From an uncultured bacterium (GTDB lineage Bacteria > Margulisbacteria > WOR-1 > XYC2-FULL-46-14 > WPAF01): a stretch of 45,126 nt of DNA. The stretch is from the NCBI GenBank assembly GCA_903930225.1, contig CAIYXV010000130.1:1-45126 (forward strand), given 5' to 3'. Below the pieces are notes generated by a model. It did no database searches and had not been told where the DNA came from. It saw only the letters and a list, made by a program, of their open reading frames with translations. The translations under genes and the position numbers were made by a program. Below, piece after piece: positions 7,947 through 14,745 of the stretch. Numbering within the stretch: position 1 is the first letter of the stretch; every line of letters starts with the position of its first letter.

Positions 7947-8378
7947 TTAAACTTTAAACATGCTGGATTTAAGGATGATAGCACTTAATATTTTAATAAG
8001 TTCAGTGGATTCCTGGATTAGCGCGAATTTCTCGCTTTCCTGCTTATTATCCGGGCTGGTTAGTTGCAGACAGTATCTGCTTTCCCGTGCTTCTTTTCGA
8101 GATATTTTTACCCTCATTGCGAAGTCTTTTTTACTCAAAGCTTCATTTGCCTCAATATAATTAGCGCCAATTGATCCTGCCGCCCTTACCAGTTGTTTCC
8201 CATTCTGAAGGTTCGAAATGGTTCTTGGGAGATTATTAACATAACTATTTGTCCTTCCTGCATAATTTAGCGTCCTTTCTTCCAGGTCGTATCGTTTTGA
8301 CCCTTGAATATTAGTATTTTGGTATTGTTTGATATTTGGCTCTTGTGATTTGAGATTTAATTCCCTAGACATATACAA
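7947..8378 (-). CDS. Four-helix-bundle protein, 23S rRNA intervening-sequence (IVS) family
   Basis: 143 residues. From residue ~29, YDLEERTLNYAGR, LPRTISNLQNGKQLVRAAGS, IGANYIEANEALSKKDF and RISRKEARESRY are characteristic of the TIGR02436/S23 four-helix-bundle family. That family is related to the Avd accessory protein of diversity-generating retroelements. Its general function is unclear; it is thought to be a positively charged, multimeric nucleic-acid-associated bundle. The first ~26 residues (LNLKSQEPNIKQ, then YQNTNIQGSK) are not part of the domain. They are the translation of a low-complexity repeat found inverted downstream. The start at 8378 has an AAGGAG Shine-Dalgarno six bases upstream. 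No rRNA gene is nearby, so this is a free-standing copy. A truncated relative lies at 4414-4572. Confidence 0.85.
   Translation of the reverse strand: MYMSRELNLKSQEPNIKQYQNTNIQGSKRYDLEERTLNYAGRTNSYVNNLPRTISNLQNGKQLVRAAGSIGANYIEANEALSKKDFAMRVKISRKEARESRYCLQLTSPDNKQESEKFALIQESTELIKILSAIILKSSMFKV
8312..8360 (-). repeat. Inverted partner of the 7798 repeat, inside the four-helix gene 5' end
   Basis: Read on the minus strand, AAATCACAAGAGCCAAAT and CAAACAATACCAAAATA match the + strand copy at 7798-7840 with one mismatch each, plus a short indel between the blocks. The two copies are ~500 bp apart, in opposite orientation, and bracket the conserved part of the gene. Confidence 0.6.
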
Positions 8379-8407
8379 TGCTCCTTACTGTTTTCAATTT
8401 ATAACTA

Positions 8408-8529
8408 AGCAATTTATATGCCAAAAAAAGGTCCAAATATGAGCAAATCTGACGAAAATTAAAGTAAATGTCTAAATTCGCGTCAAAAAAGGTCAAATGC
8501 TGACCATCTTTACTGGCATATCAATTGCT
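8408..8529. repeat. 122-bp intergenic segment with 16-bp terminal inverted repeats
   Basis: AGCAATTTATATGCCA (8408-8423) and the reverse complement of 8514-8529 (AGCAATTGATATGCCA) match at 15 of 16 positions. The space between holds two related CAAAAAAGGTC(C)AAAT blocks (near 8422 and 8484) and a small GGTCA-AATGC-TGACC hairpin at 8491-8505. It is AT-rich and non-coding, directly upstream of the ATPase gene. It could be a MITE-like insertion, a paired operator or a structured leader. The sequence alone does not decide. Confidence 0.5.
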
Positions 8530-8541
8530 CGCTAATGAGAC

Positions 8542-9522
8542 ATGTCGGAAAATGTGATCGGCATTCTGGATAAATTGATAGATGACGCGGTTAAATCGGG
8601 GGCGTCGGATATACACATCGAACCGCGAGAAGAATACGTGAGGATCAGATGCCGGGTTGATGGCCTTTTAGAGGACATTGAAACTATCCCCAAATCAATG
8701 CAGGCGGCAGTGATATCGCGGATAAAAGTTATGGTAAATCTGGATATCGCCGAATCCCGCGTGCCACAAGATGGCCGGGCGAATATAAAATCTGGCAAGA
8801 ATGACTACGATCTTCGGGTCTCGACCATGCCGACGATCCATGGCGAAAAGGTCGTTATCAGATTGCTGGAGCGGAAAAAAGCGTTGCTCAAGCTGGATGA
8901 CCTGGGAATGGGCGCGGAAGATATTATGGCTTACCGGCGGATGATATCTAAAAAGAACGGAATAATACTGATAACCGGACCGACCGGATCGGGCAAGACC
9001 ACGACGCTTTACGCCACGCTAAAAGAATTGAACTGCCGGGAAAATAACATAATGACCATTGAAGACCCGGTCGAATACCAGCTCCCCGGCATAAATCAGG
9101 TACAGGTCAATCAAAAAACCGGCCTGACTTTTGCCCGCGTTCTCCGTTCGACCCTTCGGCAGGACCCGGACATCATCATGGTAGGGGAGATCCGTGACCT
9201 GGAGACGGCGAGGATCGCGATCCAGGCGGCGCTTACCGGCCATCTGGTGTTTGCGACGCTGCATACCCGGGACGCCCATCAATCGGTGATCAGGCTGTGC
9301 GAAATGGGGATCGAGGAATATCTAGTCAAGGATTGCATGGTCGGAGCGGTCGCGCAGAGACTGGTCCGGATTAAACCGTCCGGACGAAGAGCGATCTTTG
9401 AGATCATGAACGGCTATCAGCCGCAGGAAGGGATGAGAAGATTGAAAGAGAAAGCGTTGGAACTGATAAAAAATGGGATAACCACAAATGAAGAGATCGA
9501 AAGGGCGATCTGTTTTGATTAA
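8542..9522 (+). CDS. Minimal GspE/PilB-like secretion or pilus ATPase
   Basis: 326 residues. The N2-type domain begins almost at once (SGASDIHIEP at 19-28) and the RecA-like core follows: Walker A GPTGSGKT (146-153), Asp box IMTIEDPVEY, Walker B MVGEIRD, His box ATLHTRDAHQS and AVAQRLVR. The ATLHTRDA/AQRLVR wording is GspE/PilB-like rather than PilT-like. However, the N1 (MshEN) domain is absent, and so is the zinc-binding CxxC module that normally follows AQRLVR; the chain passes directly to RRAIFEIMNG. Family members are normally ~550 residues. No other pilus or type II secretion gene is in the window. The product probably acts on the cytoplasmic face of the inner membrane with partners encoded elsewhere. 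I see no strong Shine-Dalgarno; the ATG was chosen by domain boundary. Confidence 0.8.
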   Translation: MSENVIGILDKLIDDAVKSGASDIHIEPREEYVRIRCRVDGLLEDIETIPKSMQAAVISRIKVMVNLDIAESRVPQDGRANIKSGKNDYDLRVSTMPTIHGEKVVIRLLERKKALLKLDDLGMGAEDIMAYRRMISKKNGIILITGPTGSGKTTTLYATLKELNCRENNIMTIEDPVEYQLPGINQVQVNQKTGLTFARVLRSTLRQDPDIIMVGEIRDLETARIAIQAALTGHLVFATLHTRDAHQSVIRLCEMGIEEYLVKDCMVGAVAQRLVRIKPSGRRAIFEIMNGYQPQEGMRRLKEKALELIKNGITTNEEIERAICFD

Positions 9523-9914
9523 TGTCCGCCCCCGCCAGCCCCGCCACCCGCGCCCCCTCCGCCGCTGCTTGCCCCTCCACTGCCCGACGATGTTCCCTGC
9601 GCGGATCCGCCGGTTGGAAGGCCAAAGGTTGCCATCATGAATATGGCCGTACCTACGATCTTGTCGAATATCCTGGGGATCATGTTTTCCATGGTGATCA
9701 CCTGGCAGCGATGGCATTTGGAGCAGATCTTGAATTTCATTTTGGTCGGGGAGCAGTTCTCGGTTTTGTAGAAGATGCATTGTAGCCCTTCCGCGGTCTT
9801 TGGCGTGAGCGGTTTTTTGGGATTTATCTCATCCAGTATTACTGTTTCAATTTCCATATATTTTAGGCCTAACCACCATGCCTCTATCTCGTCTTGCCAA
9901 AAGGATAATTTCAA
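9519..9914 (-). CDS. Small Cys/His- and Gly-rich protein of unknown function
   Basis: 131 residues from the longest start; an internal ATG at 9857 would give 112. The central part holds CIFYKTENC and CSKCHRC, a likely zinc-binding ribbon. Next comes MENMIPRIFDKIVGTAIFM, which could be a membrane-associated helix. The last ~35 residues are almost only G, S and A with a final His, a flexible tail. I do not recognise the family. The gene is convergent with the ATPase gene (stops overlap by three bases). At the other end it faces plsC, whose promoter overlaps the first codons of the longer form. That overlap slightly favours the 9857 start, although the segment DEIEAWWLGLKYMEIE looks protein-like. 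Confidence 0.55.
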   Translation of the reverse strand: MKLSFWQDEIEAWWLGLKYMEIETVILDEINPKKPLTPKTAEGLQCIFYKTENCSPTKMKFKICSKCHRCQVITMENMIPRIFDKIVGTAIFMMATFGLPTGGSAQGTSSGSGGASSGGGGAGGGAGGGGH

Positions 9915-9922
9915 GTTATTCT
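9894..9922 (+). promoter_or_regulatory. plsC promoter (near-leaderless)
   Basis: TTGCCA (9894-9899), a 17-bp spacer and TATTCT (9917-9922) end six bases before the ATG at 9929. The fit fixes the plsC start at 9929 rather than at the upstream in-frame ATG at 9878. Confidence 0.5.
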
Positions 9923-9928
9923 TTAGGC

Positions 9929-10642
9929 ATGAAGGTAGTAAGATCAGTAATATTTTATGCGATCGTTGTCGTGACTTTTATCATCGGAACGCTGATCACT
10001 ATCCCGATCGTCTGGTTCAGCCGGAATAAGATACGAACCTACCAGACCTCCGCTCGCATCTGGGCGAGGATGCTTGCCCGAGTTTCTATGATCCCGGTAA
10101 CGCTCGAGGGGCTCGAGAATTTCCCAAAAGACGAGGCGCTGGTGATGGTGTCAAACCACCAGGGAGCGGCGGATATATTGATCCTGCTGGCGTATTTGCC
10201 GTGCTATTTTCGGTTTATAATCAAAAAAGAACTTTTTAAAATACCGTTTTTCGGCTGGTACTTGAGGAAAGCGGGATATATTTCGGTGGACCGAGGGGCG
10301 GGAGAAAAAGCGCATAAGTTTATGTCTTCGGCCGAAGGAGTGCTCGCGTCGGGCGAAGGCATTCTGGTATTCCCAGAAGGGACAAGGACAAGAGACGGGA
10401 ACATCCAGCCGTTCAAGCGCGGCAGCCTGTTGCTGGCGTTCAAGGCAAAAAAGCGGGTCCTGCCGATCGCGGTAGCTGGCAGTTTCAATATTCTTCCGCC
10501 AAAAAGTGTTTTTTACAACCTGGTCCCGATCAAGATCAAGATCGGCAAACCGGTATCGCTTGATAAATACGGGACAAAGTATGAGCAGGCGCTCGTGGAG
10601 ATCCACGATCTGGTCAAAGGGATGCTTGAAGCGCCTCACTAA
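9929..10642 (+). CDS. plsC: 1-acyl-sn-glycerol-3-phosphate acyltransferase
   Basis: 237 residues from the chosen ATG. It transfers an acyl chain to lysophosphatidic acid to make phosphatidic acid, at the inner membrane. An N-terminal hydrophobic helix (VIFYAIVVVTFIIGTLITI) is followed by the catalytic HX4D motif in SNHQGAADI and by the substrate-binding FPEGTRTRDG; the RGAGEKAHKF and KRGSLLLA blocks also fit the LPLAT family. Length is typical (~240). An in-frame ATG at 9878 would add 17 residues, but it lies upstream of a good promoter and was not used. The gene is convergent with radA, and the two coding ends overlap by 29 bp. Confidence 0.9.
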   Translation: MKVVRSVIFYAIVVVTFIIGTLITIPIVWFSRNKIRTYQTSARIWARMLARVSMIPVTLEGLENFPKDEALVMVSNHQGAADILILLAYLPCYFRFIIKKELFKIPFFGWYLRKAGYISVDRGAGEKAHKFMSSAEGVLASGEGILVFPEGTRTRDGNIQPFKRGSLLLAFKAKKRVLPIAVAGSFNILPPKSVFYNLVPIKIKIGKPVSLDKYGTKYEQALVEIHDLVKGMLEAPH

Positions 10643-11975
10643 GGCTGGATACCGCTGCTAGTTCGATCTTGGCTTTCTTTATTTGCGGAGCGTTCCCCTT
10701 CGGTATGATTATTTTGGCGAACCCGAGCTTTTCGGCCTCTGCCACGCGCGCCTCGATCAGGTCGACCGCCCTTATTTCCCCCGCCAGTCCGATCTCTCCC
10801 ACCAATACTGTTTTTTGGTCGACCGGTTTGTTCTTGTGGCAGGAAGCGATCGCCACCGCGATGGGAAGGTCGCAGGCGGGTTCCTGCACCCTGATGCCGC
10901 CGGCGACATTAATATAGATATCTTCCGCTCCTAACTTAAGATTTATCCTTCTTTCAAGCACGGCGATGATTATGGAAGCGCGGTTGTAGTCGACGCCGAC
11001 CGCCGTTCGGCGGGGGATCGCCATTCCGGTATGCGAAGTCAGCGCCTGGATCTCGAGCAGGAGCGGGCGGGTCCCCTCGATCGTGGCGGTCACGACCGAA
11101 CCGCTCTGGCCGGAAGAACGCTCGGAGAGGAACATCTGCGACGGGTTCGCTACCGCGGTCAATCCCTGCTCTTTCATCTCAAATATCCCGACCTCGTTTA
11201 GTGATCCGAAACGGTTCTTGACGCCGCGCAATATCCGGAACTGCTTGTGCATGTCCCCTTCAAAATACAGGACCGTGTCAACGATATGCTCTAGGATCCG
11301 CGGCCCGGCGATCGATCCTTCTTTTGTGACATGGCCGACGATGAAGATCGGGACATGTGTTTCTTTGGCGATCCGGGTGAGATAGGCCGCGCATTCCCTT
11401 ACCTGGGAGACCGACCCGGGCGCGGCCGGAATATCGCCGCGGTACATAGTTTGAATGGAATCGATGACCAGCAGGCAGGGTTTAGATCCCGCGACCGTTT
11501 TTTCGATCAGGAATAGATCGGTTTCCGGAAGGACGCTTAAGTCTTTTGAAAGCGTCCCGATCCGCTCCGCGCGCATCCTGATCTGGCGCGCCGACTCTTC
11601 TCCCGAAACGTAAAGCACCGGACCTTTAGCCAGATTCGCGACCTGAAGCATTAGGGTAGATTTGCCGATGCCCGGATCGCCGCCGACCAGGATCACCGAG
11701 CCCGGCACGATCCCTCCGCCCAGCACCCGGTCAAGCTCCGGGATGCCGCTTGTCATTCGATCTTCTTTATTATAATCGATCTTCGTGATCAGCTGTGGTT
11801 GTTGAGGTTTGTAATTTTGAGATTGTAATTTATTTCGGATTTCTGACTTAGGATTTAGGATTTTCTCTTCAACCAGGGAGTTCCAGGCCCCGCAGGCCGA
11901 GCATTGGCCGGACCAGCGCGGATAATCGTTCCCGCACTCCTGGCAGAAAAAACGGACCTCAGCTTTTGAGGGCAT
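10614..11975 (-). CDS. radA: DNA repair protein RadA/Sms
   Basis: 453 residues. RadA is a RecA-like branch-migration helicase of recombinational repair. It shows the N-terminal C4 zinc finger (CQECGNDYPRWSGQCSAC, 11-28), Walker A GGDPGIGKST (98-107), the RadA signature KNRFGS (253-258) and a C-terminal Lon-protease-like domain (IYINVAGGIRVQEPACDLPI). The linker after the zinc finger (residues ~39-62: ILNPKSEIRNKLQSQNYKPQ and on) is low-complexity Asn/Gln/Lys-rich. Its DNA (11790-11861) reads as degenerate AAATCC/AAATC repeats like those near 7800 and 8330, so repeat DNA seems to have been absorbed into the linker. The start overlaps the clpC stop by 17 bp, a clpC-radA order also known in Firmicutes. 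Confidence 0.95.
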   Translation of the reverse strand: MPSKAEVRFFCQECGNDYPRWSGQCSACGAWNSLVEEKILNPKSEIRNKLQSQNYKPQQPQLITKIDYNKEDRMTSGIPELDRVLGGGIVPGSVILVGGDPGIGKSTLMLQVANLAKGPVLYVSGEESARQIRMRAERIGTLSKDLSVLPETDLFLIEKTVAGSKPCLLVIDSIQTMYRGDIPAAPGSVSQVRECAAYLTRIAKETHVPIFIVGHVTKEGSIAGPRILEHIVDTVLYFEGDMHKQFRILRGVKNRFGSLNEVGIFEMKEQGLTAVANPSQMFLSERSSGQSGSVVTATIEGTRPLLLEIQALTSHTGMAIPRRTAVGVDYNRASIIIAVLERRINLKLGAEDIYINVAGGIRVQEPACDLPIAVAIASCHKNKPVDQKTVLVGEIGLAGEIRAVDLIEARVAEAEKLGFAKIIIPKGNAPQIKKAKIELAAVSSLSEALQASL

Positions 11976-14421
11976 TTTCCTTGGCCGGCTTGGATCGGAA
12001 ACCCTTTTTCCCGGTGAAGACCAGAACGTCTTTTTTAAGGTCGGCCTTGATCTGATAGCCGGGGGTGAACTTTCCCCTTAAAACATCTTCCGAAAGCGGG
12101 TCCTCGATAAAATCCTCGATCGTTCTCCGTAAAGGGCGCGCGCCGAATTTGGGGTCGTACCCTTTTTCGACCAGAAATTCCGAAACCTTCTTGGTGATGA
12201 CCAGCGAGAGGTCCTTTTCAGACAGGCGGTGATTGAGGTCTTTTATCATTATATCCACGATCTGGCCCAGGTCCTCTTTGGAAAGCGGACGGAAGATCAC
12301 GGTCTCGTCGATCCGGTTCAGAAATTCCGGCCGGAAGGTCTTTTTGATCTCTTCCAGGATCTTTTCCTTCATCCGGTCGTAGCTGGCGAGGGCGTCGTTC
12401 CGGGTGACAAAGCCGATACCGGTCTCTTTTTTTATCAGATCGGCGCCGACATTGCTGGTCATGATGATGACGGTGTTCTTAAAGTCAACTTTCCGCCCCT
12501 GCGCGTCGGTGGCGTGGCCATCGTCAAGGATCTGGAGGAGGGTATTCAAAACATCCTGATGCGCTTTTTCCACTTCATCAAAAAGAACGACCGAATGCGG
12601 GCGGCGCCGGACCGGCTCGGTCAGCTGGCCGCCTTCGCCGAATCCCACGTAGCCGGGAGGGGAGCCGAGCATCCGGGAAACCGTGTGCGATTCCAGGTAT
12701 TCGGACATGTCGATCCTCACCATCGCGTCCATATCGCCAAAAAGGAATTCTGCCAGCCGCTTGGCGAGCTCGGTCTTGCCGACCCCGGACGGACCGAGGA
12801 AAATGAACGAGCCGATGGGGCGGCGGGGGTCCTTCAGGCCGGCGCGGGCGCGGCGGATCGATTTCGCGATCAGTTTTATCGCTTCGTCCTGCCCGATCAC
12901 TAACTTTTTAAGCTCGTCCTCCATTTTGAGGAGCCGTTCGGTTTCTTCAGAGGTAAGCTGGGTCACCGGCACGCCGGTCCAGGCGGAAACCACCTCCGCG
13001 ATCGTTTCCTGGTCAACGATCGGCAGGTTCTCATAGTTAATTTTTATTTTGCCCGCGGCCGCTTCATATTTCTTTCTGGTTTCCTCTTCGAGGTCCCTCA
13101 ATTTAGCCGCGTTCTCGAATTCCTGCCCATTGATGGCCGATTCCTTTTCGGCCTTGATCTTTTCCAGCTCGCGGGTGATCTCCACCAGTTCCGGCGGCGC
13201 GGTCTGCGATTTGAGCATAACGCGGCTGCTTGCCTCATCGATCAGGTCGATCGCCTTATCGGGCAGGCGGCGGTCCGAGATATACCGTTCGGATAACCGG
13301 GCCGCGGCGACCAGCGCCTCATCCGTTATCCTTACCTTATGAAAATCTTCATACCGGCTCTTCAGACCTTTGAGGATGTCGATGGTTTCCTGGGCGTTAG
13401 GCTCCGATACCATTACCGATTGGAACCTCCGCTCCAGCGCCGGATCGGATTCGATCTTTTTACGGTATTCGTCAAGCGTGGTCGCGCCGATACACTGGAT
13501 CTCGCCGCGGGATAACGCCGGTTTTAAGATGTTGGCCGCATCCATCGCGCCTTCAGCCGCGCCGGCGCCGATCAGGGTATGCAGTTCATCGATGAAAACG
13601 ACCACTTTTCTTGCTTTTCTGACTTCTTCGATCGCCTTTTTTAATCTTTCCTCAAACTCGCCGCGGTAGCGCGTACCGGCGATCATCAGACCCAGGTCGA
13701 GCGTCACCACTCTTTGGTCGAGCAGGATCGGAGGCACGTTTCCCGCAATGATCCTCTGCGCCAGCCCTTCCACGATCGCGGTCTTTCCCACGCCCGCTTC
13801 GCCGATCAGCACCGGGTTGTTCTTCTTGCGGCGGGAAAGGATCTGAATGACCCGCTCGATCTCTTTCCCCCTGCCCATCACCGGATCCAGCTTGCGGTCG
13901 CGGGCGAGTTTGGTCAGGTCCCGGCTGAACTGGTCGAGGGTGGGGGTGGTGGAGCGGGGAGGGTATTTTTTCTCCACGGAGGATTCCTCGCCCATCATAG
14001 AGATTAAACGGGTCTTGGCTGAGGCAGAGGTGATGCCGAAATCGGAAAGTATCTTATTGCAGAGGCCCGATCCTTCGCGCAGGATCGAGAGGAAAAGATG
14101 CTCGACCCCGATATAGTTGTGGCCCAGCCCGCGGGCTTCTTCCCAGGCCAGTTCGATGACCTTCTTGACCTGCGGAGAAAAGGGGATCTCGATCGCCGGA
14201 AGGTCCTCCTTCGCGCCGGTCGATTCATGCTCGATCCGGTCCTTCATTTCTGACGGGGATACGCGAAAATACTCCAGAAGCTTGGTTATCGCCTGCTCAT
14301 TCTCGCGGAGCATCCCCAGGATCAGGTGCTCCGAGGCAACCTGGCCCGCGGACAGCCGCTTGGCCTCTTCCTGGGAGGCCATGATAACCCGTATGGCGCG
14401 TTCGCTAAACCGTTCAAACAT
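11959..14421 (-). CDS. clpC: ATP-dependent Clp protease ATP-binding subunit ClpC
   Basis: 820 residues. This Hsp100 unfoldase feeds substrates to ClpP. It has the double Clp-N repeat (1-145), AAA module D1 with GEAGVGKT (207-214), a UVR-type linker ([19 protein letters not shown], ~434-452), module D2 with GPSGVGKT (543-550), and the ClpP-docking tripeptide IGF (~669-671). This combination separates ClpC from ClpB, ClpA and ClpE. Partner genes mcsA, mcsB, ctsR and clpP are not in the window. It heads the operon with radA. A near-consensus promoter ends eight bases before the ATG, with no Shine-Dalgarno between, so the message is probably leaderless. No CtsR heptad-type operator is evident. 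Confidence 0.95.
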   Translation of the reverse strand: MFERFSERAIRVIMASQEEAKRLSAGQVASEHLILGMLRENEQAITKLLEYFRVSPSEMKDRIEHESTGAKEDLPAIEIPFSPQVKKVIELAWEEARGLGHNYIGVEHLFLSILREGSGLCNKILSDFGITSASAKTRLISMMGEESSVEKKYPPRSTTPTLDQFSRDLTKLARDRKLDPVMGRGKEIERVIQILSRRKKNNPVLIGEAGVGKTAIVEGLAQRIIAGNVPPILLDQRVVTLDLGLMIAGTRYRGEFEERLKKAIEEVRKARKVVVFIDELHTLIGAGAAEGAMDAANILKPALSRGEIQCIGATTLDEYRKKIESDPALERRFQSVMVSEPNAQETIDILKGLKSRYEDFHKVRITDEALVAAARLSERYISDRRLPDKAIDLIDEASSRVMLKSQTAPPELVEITRELEKIKAEKESAINGQEFENAAKLRDLEEETRKKYEAAAGKIKINYENLPIVDQETIAEVVSAWTGVPVTQLTSEETERLLKMEDELKKLVIGQDEAIKLIAKSIRRARAGLKDPRRPIGSFIFLGPSGVGKTELAKRLAEFLFGDMDAMVRIDMSEYLESHTVSRMLGSPPGYVGFGEGGQLTEPVRRRPHSVVLFDEVEKAHQDVLNTLLQILDDGHATDAQGRKVDFKNTVIIMTSNVGADLIKKETGIGFVTRNDALASYDRMKEKILEEIKKTFRPEFLNRIDETVIFRPLSKEDLGQIVDIMIKDLNHRLSEKDLSLVITKKVSEFLVEKGYDPKFGARPLRRTIEDFIEDPLSEDVLRGKFTPGYQIKADLKKDVLVFTGKKGFRSKPAKENALKS

Positions 14422-14429
14422 ATGCCGGC

Positions 14430-14458
14430 ATTATAATCGTTAATACAAGTTTTATCAA
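14430..14458 (-). promoter_or_regulatory. clpC-radA promoter (near-leaderless)
   Basis: On the minus strand TTGATA, a 17-bp spacer and TATAAT are followed by eight bases and then the clpC ATG (14421). The expected transcription start falls within one or two bases of the start codon. Confidence 0.65.
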
Positions 14459-14490
14459 CCAGGATGCGATATATAGGATGGAGACAAACC

Positions 14491-14745
14491 ATGGCAATCG
14501 ACATCAAAAAGATCATTGAAGGGACGCTGAAAATCGAGCCCCCCAAACCGAGCGGGGTTTGCCGGATCGAATTACCCGACGGCGGTATAATGGAAGTCAG
14601 GACCGGAGGGAACATCGATCTGGGTGACGGCACGGATATAAAGATCGCTGAAGCCAATTATCGGTTGGGCGATTTTGAAGAGAATTATCACAACTATTTT
14701 ATGCGGGACAAAGCTAAACCTGGTCCATCCTCTGGGGTAAAGTAA
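14491..14745 (+). CDS. Small protein of unknown function
   Basis: 84 residues from the ATG at 14491, which has GGAG eight bases upstream; an in-frame ATG at 14464 would add nine residues and is less likely. The sequence contains IKKIIEGTLKIEPPKPSG, then CRIELPDGGIMEVRTGG and GDGTDIKIAEANYRLGDF. It looks like a small all-beta cytoplasmic protein with an acidic middle and basic tail. There is no signal peptide or metal motif and I do not recognise a family. It is divergent from clpC. Its last codons overlap the end of the convergent sensor kinase gene by 32 bp. Confidence 0.65.
   Translation: MAIDIKKIIEGTLKIEPPKPSGVCRIELPDGGIMEVRTGGNIDLGDGTDIKIAEANYRLGDFEENYHNYFMRDKAKPGPSSGVK

Noticed and set aside
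1-9500. Diversity-generating retroelement linking the fibre genes with the four-helix (Avd-related) protein
   Set aside because: No reverse transcriptase, no template/variable repeat pair and no C-type-lectin variable end were seen. Family kinship alone is not enough.
12229-12903. 224-codon open frame on the + strand
   Set aside because: It lies wholly inside clpC on the other strand, has no recognisable motif or ribosome site, and is explained by the codon bias of clpC. The same holds for long + strand frames inside the kinase (14901-16111) and the ATPase (39635-40417).
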